DNA of 53,614 nt from CAZXSK01 sp964642855 (lineage in GTDB: Bacteria; Planctomycetota; Phycisphaerae; SM23-33), in NCBI GenBank assembly GCA_964642855.1, contig CAZXSK010000020.1, positions 1 through 53,614 on the forward strand, in the 5' to 3' direction. The position numbers were made by a program, and so were the translations under genes. Under the pieces are notes generated by a model. The model saw only the letters and a list, made by a program, of their open reading frames with translations. It was not told where the DNA came from and made no database searches. Positions 48,984 through 53,614 of this stretch are shown here, piece by piece; within the stretch, counting starts at the first letter, position 1; each line of letters starts with the position of its first letter.

Positions 48984-50153
48984 TCAATCAGCCGTGCTAT
49001 CCACCACCGGCACGTCGAGAAACTCCCCGAGCCTCCCGGCGTCGGAGCGGACCTGCATCTCATCTCCCTGGCTCATCAGCCGCACCCGCCCACCGTCGCG
49101 AAGCACCAGGATCAACTGCCACGCCATGAACGACGCCTGCAGCGTGTCGTCGTGGCGGAACGAGCCCGATGCCTCCCGCCGCGTGAGTTGAACCGCAGCG
49201 ATCTGAGAAAGGGGAAAGGTCTTGCCCGCCCCGCCCTCGCGCGGCACCCAGCCGCGTAGCGTCGCGAGGTCGGCTGTCTTGTCCAGCCGGGCGGTCGCCG
49301 AGAGCAGTCCCAGCGCGCCCGCCCCGCCAACGACCATCAGCGGGAGCGTCAGCAACGCAACGGTGCCCGCCGCTGCGATCGCCCCGTCGGCGAGGGTCAG
49401 CGGGATCAGCAGAACGAACAGTCCCCCGGCCAGCAGAGCAGGCAGGAGAAACAGCATCCGCCAGACCAGCGTGGGTGACGTCCTGGCGAGTTGATCGCTG
49501 ACCACGTGCAGGCGAACCGCCTTGCCGCTAGAACTGCTCGTGCCGATGGGCAGCTTCGAAAACGCGATGACCTGCCCGTCGGGCAGCTTCGTCCGCGCTG
49601 CCGTCCGGTCGTCCTGCGAGATTCGCAGCGACTGATCCAGAAGGTCGGCGATCCGCTGCAGGTTCCTCTTCGAGCCCCGCGCCAGGTCGATCGACTTGCC
49701 CCCGGCCGGGTAGAGCTTCAACAGACAGTCCCTGCCTGTCGATCCGACCCGGGTTTCGGTGCGAGCTCCGGCTGCGTCGATCCGGGTCTCGCGGGGCATG
49801 CCGATCAGTCCCTTCCGGAGCATGAGCGTCGATGTGGCCGGGTCGAGCACGGCCTCGCGCAGCGTCACCATCGCAAGCAGGCCGAAGAACACGAACCCCC
49901 ACCCGACGATCATCGGGAGCAAACGGAAGAAGCCCGGCATGTCCGCCATGGCAAGGAGCGCGCCGAAGCCGAAGACGATGCCCACCCCCAGGGCGATGAC
50001 CAGCCCGCCGACAAGCAGTTTCTTCCATCGCGGCGTGAACATTCGGACCAAGCCGCCTTCGTTCACGACGGTCGGCATCGAGAAGAAGTACGCAGCCGAG
50101 ACCGATTGCAGGTGCTGCCCGCTGGACCGGATCCCTTCGATACGTGGCGACAT
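48984..50153 (-). CDS. polytopic membrane protein of unknown function
   Basis: A 389-residue protein with four or five hydrophobic segments: LVGGLVIALGVGIVFGFGALLA and LPMIVGWGFVFFGLLAMVTL near the N-terminus, and MLFLLPALLAGGLFVLLIPL and AAGTVALLTLPLMVVGGAGALGL later. Between and after them are soluble beta-rich parts (MLRKGLIGMPRETRIDAAG and IAAVQLTRREASGSFRHDDTLQ), a layout like proteins with a bacterial PH-like domain. I do not recognise the family. ATG 50153 follows AAGGAG six bases away. It faces the 3' end of the zinc-ribbon gene. Confidence 0.65.
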   Translation of the reverse strand: MSPRIEGIRSSGQHLQSVSAAYFFSMPTVVNEGGLVRMFTPRWKKLLVGGLVIALGVGIVFGFGALLAMADMPGFFRLLPMIVGWGFVFFGLLAMVTLREAVLDPATSTLMLRKGLIGMPRETRIDAAGARTETRVGSTGRDCLLKLYPAGGKSIDLARGSKRNLQRIADLLDQSLRISQDDRTAARTKLPDGQVIAFSKLPIGTSSSSGKAVRLHVVSDQLARTSPTLVWRMLFLLPALLAGGLFVLLIPLTLADGAIAAAGTVALLTLPLMVVGGAGALGLLSATARLDKTADLATLRGWVPREGGAGKTFPLSQIAAVQLTRREASGSFRHDDTLQASFMAWQLILVLRDGGRVRLMSQGDEMQVRSDAGRLGEFLDVPVVDSTAD

Positions 50154-50337
50154 GGGAAGCTCCTTGTCCGGGCGATTGTAGGGCCATATCGGTTTCGCTG
50201 GCAAGGGCGATCCGGATTGTGTATCCGCGAGATCCCCGTGATCCTGCGCTTCGGCTACGGACCTGGACGTCGGCGGAGGGGGAATGTTCCGCGCGGTCGC
50301 CAGGCGGGTTCGTGCGGCCCCGTATTCCTGCGCGCCG

Positions 50338-51381
50338 TCAGGCCGGTCGGGCGGTCAGTTCGTCCCAGGCGGCGTAGACGGCGTGGCCGTTCTCGATCTT
50401 CGATCCCGCGCCGAGTTCGCACTGGGCGATCACCCCGCCTTCCGGGCGGTAGAGCGCGTCGACCACCCGCTGCACCGCGTCGCGGGCGTCGTCGGGTCTG
50501 CCGAAGGCCAGCACCTGTTGGCGGTCGATCTCGCCCCAGAACGTGATTCTCCCCGCAAACCGCCGGCCGATCGCTTCGATATCCATGCAGAACAGCTGGC
50601 TGTTGATCGCGTCGACGCCGATCTCGATGAGGTCTTCGTAGATCGTCATGATGTGTCCGTCGGAGTGCATGAACACCTTCTTGCCGGCGTCCCGGGCGAT
50701 GGCGCAGTACTCGGCGTAGCAGGGCTTGAACAGCTCGCGCCACGTGCCGGGCGAGATCAGCAGCCCGCGCTGGCTGCCCCAGTCGTCCATGATCACCTGC
50801 CCGTCGGCGTCGGTCCTCGACCACGCCTCGAAGAGCTTGACATTGAACGCGTGCACCCGGTCGCGAAGCTCGCGGACCCGGTCGGGCTGGAGCGCCAGGT
50901 CCATGTAGAGGTTCTCGCTGCCGCGGAGAAACTGCATCCGCTCGAACAGCCTCGCCCAGCCGCTTGCGAAGACGAAGTGGTCTTCCTGGCGGCAGAATGC
51001 GTTGGCGGCTTCGACGTCGATGTCGAGCAGTTCCTCGGGGGGACGGACGACGTCGTCGAGCTTGCTCCAGTCGTCCAGGAGGGGCTCTTTCACCTCGCCG
51101 TGCACGCCGGCCTGGAGGTTGTGGAACACGCAACCCCATTCGTCGGTGCTGGTGCCGGGCTGGTACGGGTCGCCCTGGGCGCGGAGGGCTTGCGGCTTGC
51201 CCGCGCTGACCTGCGTGAAGTCGTCCGGCCAGCGCTTGCGGAAGGCGCGGACCGCGTCGCGTCCGTTCTCGATCGCCAGGCCCGGCGCCAGCCAGAGATT
51301 GCGCGCAACGCGGTCGGGCGTGTCGAACTCCAGCGTCCGCAGCACGCGCTGCCGGCTGGTCTGGGTCTTACCGGTCGTCAT
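50338..51381 (-). CDS. uroporphyrinogen-decarboxylase-family protein
   Basis: A 347-residue protein of the UroD superfamily, which includes heme UroD and corrinoid methyltransferases. Conserved parts are RQRVLRTLEFDTPDRVARNLW at the start, GSENLYMDLALQPDRVRELRDRV, DDWGSQRGLLISPGTWRELFKP, VFMHSDGHIMTIYEDLIEIGVDAIN and ITFWGEID. The heme UroD N-terminal substrate motif (RQAGR) is absent and no heme genes are near, so it is likely a paralogue, perhaps a methyl transfer or sugar-linked enzyme. An alternative start ATG at 51426 overlaps the stop of the upstream glycosidase as ATGA, which would mean coupling. Confidence 0.85.
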   Translation of the reverse strand: MTTGKTQTSRQRVLRTLEFDTPDRVARNLWLAPGLAIENGRDAVRAFRKRWPDDFTQVSAGKPQALRAQGDPYQPGTSTDEWGCVFHNLQAGVHGEVKEPLLDDWSKLDDVVRPPEELLDIDVEAANAFCRQEDHFVFASGWARLFERMQFLRGSENLYMDLALQPDRVRELRDRVHAFNVKLFEAWSRTDADGQVIMDDWGSQRGLLISPGTWRELFKPCYAEYCAIARDAGKKVFMHSDGHIMTIYEDLIEIGVDAINSQLFCMDIEAIGRRFAGRITFWGEIDRQQVLAFGRPDDARDAVQRVVDALYRPEGGVIAQCELGAGSKIENGHAVYAAWDELTARPA

Positions 51382-51422
51382 CGGTCTGCTTGTTCTCCGA
51401 TGTGCTTGCCAGGCCGTTTGGG

Positions 51423-52643
51423 TCATGTCCCGCCGACGGAGTCCGCCATCCGCACGGCCAGGGTGTTCCAGTTCACAAATCCCGGATGCGTCAGGCCCTC
51501 GCCGCTCTCCGGGTGGTAGTACTCGTGCAGGCAACCGTTGTCTTCGATGTCCCGTGCGAGGGTCTCCAGCAGGTCTTCGGCCAGCTCGGCGGCGATCTCC
51601 TCGTAGCCGTACCGCCGGAGCCCTTCCCAGGCGATGTAGTTGCTGACGACCCAGATCGGCCCCTGCCAGTTGGAGGGGTTGGACCCCGCGAAGGTGCAGT
51701 AGGCGGGCTCGTTGGCAGCCAGCGACCGCAACCCCCGCCCGGAGCGGAATTCCTCCCTGCTCGCCAGATGCTCGCGGACCAGCCGCTCGGCCTGGGCATC
51801 GGAAGCCACCCCCGCCCACAGCGGGGCAAACCCCGTCCAACTGCGGAACTTCAGCGGCACGACCCAGTCGATCGGCTGGTTGGTGTTGCGGATCGGATGC
51901 CGCTGGACGTCCAGGTTGTAGAACATCCCGTCGATCGGGTCCCACATCTGCTGCATCGCGCCGGCCAGCTCCGCCTGCCTGCGCTGCCACCGACCCGCGT
52001 CGTCCGGCGACCCGGCCTGGCGGGCAATCTCCGCCATCGCCCCGAATTCCCGCACCATCAGGCTGTTGAGGAACACATCCGCCGACGAGTTGAGAGGCCG
52101 GCCATAAACCCCGGGGTGATTGTCCGCCCCGCTCCCACGATGCGACCGGAAGACAAACAGCCCCAATTCGCAACGCTGCGTGTCCTGCCAGTGCTGCAGG
52201 TAACGACACAGCTTGTCGTAGCAGCCGGCAATCCAGCCGCGGTCGCCGAGGTACTCGCCCGCCATCAGCGCCATCTGCCCGAGCAGCGGCTTGATGGTGT
52301 TGGCCGGGTTGTCCGCCCCGCGAGGTCGATCATCCGCCGCCTTCTCCGCCCGGGCGTTGAGACAGTACGGAACCGAACCGTCGGGCCGAACGTGATCCAG
52401 GAAGTTCAGCACACATCCCCGAACGAACGGCCCGACGTTGTCGGCCCACTGCAGCAGTCCCATCGCGCAGAAGTGCGCGTCCCAGTCCCACAGAAGATCG
52501 CGATAGCCCGCGCCCGGGTCGATGAACCGGTGGGCCAGCGCCCCGGCCGGCTCGCGCAGAGACTCCGCGTAGGCTTTGCCGATGCACTCCACAACGGCCT
52601 GGCCTGCGTTGCGGCGAGTTGATGATTCGCTACTTCGTGTCAT
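51423..52643 (-). CDS. GH63/trehalase-like glycoside hydrolase
   Basis: A 406-residue (alpha/alpha)6-barrel protein similar to GH63/GH37 glucosidases: LLWDWDAHFCAMGLLQWAD (about 50-68), SVPYCLNARAEKAADD, NSSADVFLNSLMVREF, and the C-terminal NPSNWQGPIWVVSNYIAWEGLRRYG, then CLHEYYHPESGEG, which carries the acidic catalytic region typical of these barrels. It has no signal peptide, so it would hydrolyse an oligosaccharide inside the cell. It is divergent from the AraC-type regulator and overlaps the start region of the UroD-like gene, so these form a small sugar locus. The exact substrate is unknown. Confidence 0.82.
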   Translation of the reverse strand: MTRSSESSTRRNAGQAVVECIGKAYAESLREPAGALAHRFIDPGAGYRDLLWDWDAHFCAMGLLQWADNVGPFVRGCVLNFLDHVRPDGSVPYCLNARAEKAADDRPRGADNPANTIKPLLGQMALMAGEYLGDRGWIAGCYDKLCRYLQHWQDTQRCELGLFVFRSHRGSGADNHPGVYGRPLNSSADVFLNSLMVREFGAMAEIARQAGSPDDAGRWQRRQAELAGAMQQMWDPIDGMFYNLDVQRHPIRNTNQPIDWVVPLKFRSWTGFAPLWAGVASDAQAERLVREHLASREEFRSGRGLRSLAANEPAYCTFAGSNPSNWQGPIWVVSNYIAWEGLRRYGYEEIAAELAEDLLETLARDIEDNGCLHEYYHPESGEGLTHPGFVNWNTLAVRMADSVGGT

Positions 52644-52783
52644 GCATATCCGGGAAGGTCACGCAGGGCGGCCGCCGGTGCGTCGGCAGGCCTCGCCTCG
52701 CCCACGCTACTCTACCGCGCCCGGCCTGTATCGGGGAGTGCGCAATCTTGCTTTCATGTGCGCGTGCTTGTAACCTCGCAACC

Positions 52784-53563
52784 ATGTCCGACGCCCCAAC
52801 GCCATCCGACGTGCGGATCTGGCAGATCGTACCCGTCGCCGACCTCCAACCTCACGAGACACGCCACCCGTTCGCCGAGCTGATCTACGTCGTCGAAGGC
52901 GTCTACGAAACAGCCCGCCAGGGCACTGCGCTCTCCGCGGCTGCGGGGGAACTGTGCTATTACCCGCCGGGCGGAATCCACCATCCGAGAGCCATCTACC
53001 CCACCCCGCCGCGCGTGCTCGTTGCCCAGTGGCACGCCCCGCAGGCCCGTCCGCCCTGGGACCGCACCTTCATCGCCCGCGATCCCCAGGCACGCATCCT
53101 CTCGGCGATGACGTGGATGTGGCACGCCTTCCGACGCGAGTACGCCGACACCCAGCCGCTGTTGCAGGCTTTGCTGCAGGCCGTGCTGCTGGAGGTCGAG
53201 CACGTGCTCGCCGGCCCGCACCGGGCGTCCGGCCCGGCAGAAAGGGTCGCCGAACTCATGCGTCACACGCCCGGCCACGCGTTCGACCTCCGTGAGCTCG
53301 CCCGCCACGCCGGGCTGAGCCCGTGGCAACTATCGCGAACGTTCCGGGAAACGTTCGGCCTGCCGCCGATGCGGTACCTGCGTCGCCTCCGCCTGGAGAA
53401 GGCGCTTCACCTGCTGAAGAGCACGCAGCTGCCGGTCAAGACGATCGCCTCTCGCGTGGGCTACGGCAGCGGCCAGCACCTCTCCCGCCTGATCCATCGC
53501 CGGTTCGGCAAGACCCCCACGGAGCTTCGAACGCCCAGGCGGACTCCATTGCAGGACCCATGA
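52784..53563 (+). CDS. AraC-family transcriptional regulator
   Basis: A 259-residue regulator. The N-terminal cupin-like part (about 10-110) has LQPHETRHPFAELIYVVEGVYE and GELCYYPPGGIHHPR, the sugar-binding type of AraC sensor. The C-terminal pair of helix-turn-helix motifs (about 160-250) includes FDLRELARHAGLSPWQLSRTFRETFG and PVKTIASRVGYGSGQHLSRLIHRRFGKTP, the AraC/XylS signature. It is divergent from the GH63-like gene, with a 140-base shared region (52644-52783) where its operator and promoters should be, so it probably controls that gene and the UroD-like gene. Confidence 0.93.
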   Translation: MSDAPTPSDVRIWQIVPVADLQPHETRHPFAELIYVVEGVYETARQGTALSAAAGELCYYPPGGIHHPRAIYPTPPRVLVAQWHAPQARPPWDRTFIARDPQARILSAMTWMWHAFRREYADTQPLLQALLQAVLLEVEHVLAGPHRASGPAERVAELMRHTPGHAFDLRELARHAGLSPWQLSRTFRETFGLPPMRYLRRLRLEKALHLLKSTQLPVKTIASRVGYGSGQHLSRLIHRRFGKTPTELRTPRRTPLQDP

Positions 53564-53614
53564 GACGACGCTCCCCGGGCATTGCCCTCGCGCTGCGGGC
53601 GATGCGATCGGGCT
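53560..53614 (+). CDS. possible start of a following gene (partial)
   Basis: ATG 53560 overlaps the AraC stop as ATGA and opens MRRRSPGIALALRAMRSG to the window edge. The overlap suggests coupling, but the visible 18 residues are basic/hydrophobic and cannot be named. Confidence 0.25.
   Translation, partial: MRRRSPGIALALRAMRSG

Noticed and set aside
1..53614. CRISPR array, insertion sequence, prophage or integrase
   Set aside because: No regularly spaced repeats, no transposase, recombinase or phage motifs were seen, and the tRNA-Phe 3' end is not repeated nearby as an attachment site would be.

Overview
This window reads as the chromosome of a Gram-negative bacterium of the PVC/Planctomycetota type, most likely Phycisphaerae-like; that placement is inference. 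It rests on lipoprotein and Lol export genes, ADP-heptose (LPS) genes, RpoN, a membrane-anchored excisionase-type helix-turn-helix protein with a long acidic linker, and an HpnR-like radical SAM enzyme. A run of 100 N at 43004-43103 shows this is a draft scaffold. Hand counts of sampled 60-base lines gave 29, 34, 36 and 34 G+C left of about 39.45 kb and 43, 39, 40 and 38 G+C right of it, so composition appears to shift there. I saw no CRISPR array, insertion sequence, prophage, rRNA or integrase.

Region by region. 1-8.4 kb: ybaB, an EFR1 flavodoxin/ferredoxin and recR, then rpoN, a pterin dehydratase, a PHP phosphatase-like protein and rsmG; convergent rsgA; a TauE/SafE exporter coupled to a 45-residue membrane protein; a lipoprotein. 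8.4-13.5 kb: endonuclease IV, divergent from archease-rtcB (RNA repair), then a PpiD/SurA-like membrane protein. 13.5-16.8 kb: tRNA-Phe(GAA), a B12/radical SAM protein and a ROK-Mth938 fusion. 16.8-21.8 kb: a polyphosphate block on the minus strand (CHAD, ppx, ppk1). 21.9-26.7 kb: an orphan HicB-like protein, an S41 protease, tsaD, larB and nnrD. 26.8-34.2 kb, minus strand: a small membrane protein, a GH51-like lipoprotein, lolD, lolC/E, lysS and a GcvT-like protein. 34.3-39.4 kb: GNAT, J-domain membrane protein, der, OmpA-like lipoprotein, HTH membrane protein and a small anchored protein. 39.6-53.6 kb: hldE, a membrane-tethered gmhB, a toroid-type lipoprotein, DUF1015, an SGNH hydrolase, leuA with an upstream leader, cspA, a zinc-ribbon protein, a large membrane protein, and an AraC / GH63-like / UroD-like sugar cluster.

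The most striking non-coding element is a complete transcription attenuator in front of leuA (45719-45910): promoter, ribosome binding site, a 20-residue leader peptide with six Leu codons including a CTA-CTT pair, an antiterminator and a mutually exclusive terminator with a T tract. Second is a recurring promoter layout in which the -10 hexamer lies only 6-9 bases before the start codon (rpoN, nfo, CHAD, larB, hldE), which predicts leaderless mRNAs. Several proteins carry unusual fusions or insertions: ROK+Mth938, GmhB+two membrane helices, a PpiD-like scaffold with an STN-like domain, LysRS with an Ala-rich insert, TsaD with a Pro-rich insert, and a LolC/E protein with a coiled-coil insert.
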